Source: Desulfobacter sp. (lineage in GTDB: Bacteria; Desulfobacterota; Desulfobacteria; Desulfobacterales; Desulfobacteraceae). From it: a stretch of 7,269 bases of DNA. The position numbers and the translations under genes are program-made. Below the pieces are notes generated by a model. It ran no database searches. It saw only the letters and a program-made list of their open reading frames with translations, and was not told where the DNA came from. Shown in pieces: positions 7,257 through 7,269 of this stretch. The stretch's first letter is position 1, and every line of letters begins with the position of its first letter. The stretch spans positions 1 to 7,269 of the forward strand of contig JAQYWJ010000108.1 in the NCBI GenBank assembly GCA_030145005.1. Reading direction: 5' to 3'.

Positions 7257-7269
7257 ACCGCCTGGGCAG

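Overview
The window looks like a piece of chromosome from a mesophilic anaerobic bacterium. Protein character (an IRP1/AcnA-type aconitase, a dihydroorotate dehydrogenase-like flavoprotein, a small radical SAM protein) and moderate G+C suggest a sulfate-reducing Desulfobacterota of the Desulfobacteraceae type. That placement is inferred from family resemblance and was not tested by a search. Five intact protein-coding genes fill almost the whole window. I see no RNA genes, mobile elements, CRISPR array or origin, and no gap between genes exceeds about 115 bases.

Left part, plus strand: a complete aconitase gene (36-2723) is followed after a 113-base A+T-rich gap by a gene for a class 1 dihydroorotate dehydrogenase-like protein (2837-3811). 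Both have strong Shine-Dalgarno sequences. The second protein keeps the FMN-site residues of the family but lacks the usual catalytic cysteine, so it is probably not the pyrimidine enzyme PyrD.

Right part, minus strand: a tight run of three genes reads leftward from the right edge: a radical SAM protein (7190-6321), transketolase (6290-4287) and a YjbQ/UPF0047 protein (4255-3863). The gaps are 30 and 31 bases and each gene has its own ribosome binding site, which suggests one operon. A perfect TATAAT box with nearby TGATACA/TGTATCA inverted repeats precedes the radical SAM gene and is the likely promoter and possible operator. The two gene sets converge at about 3812-3862, where two overlapping, mutually exclusive hairpins occur.

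Functionally the window is central metabolism: aconitase serves the TCA cycle, and transketolase the non-oxidative pentose phosphate pathway. YjbQ homologues have a reported thiamine-phosphate synthase side activity, so its place behind a thiamine-diphosphate-dependent enzyme is suggestive. The two least understood genes are the dehydrogenase-like flavoprotein and the radical SAM protein. I found no clearly new multi-gene system; the points worth following are modest.
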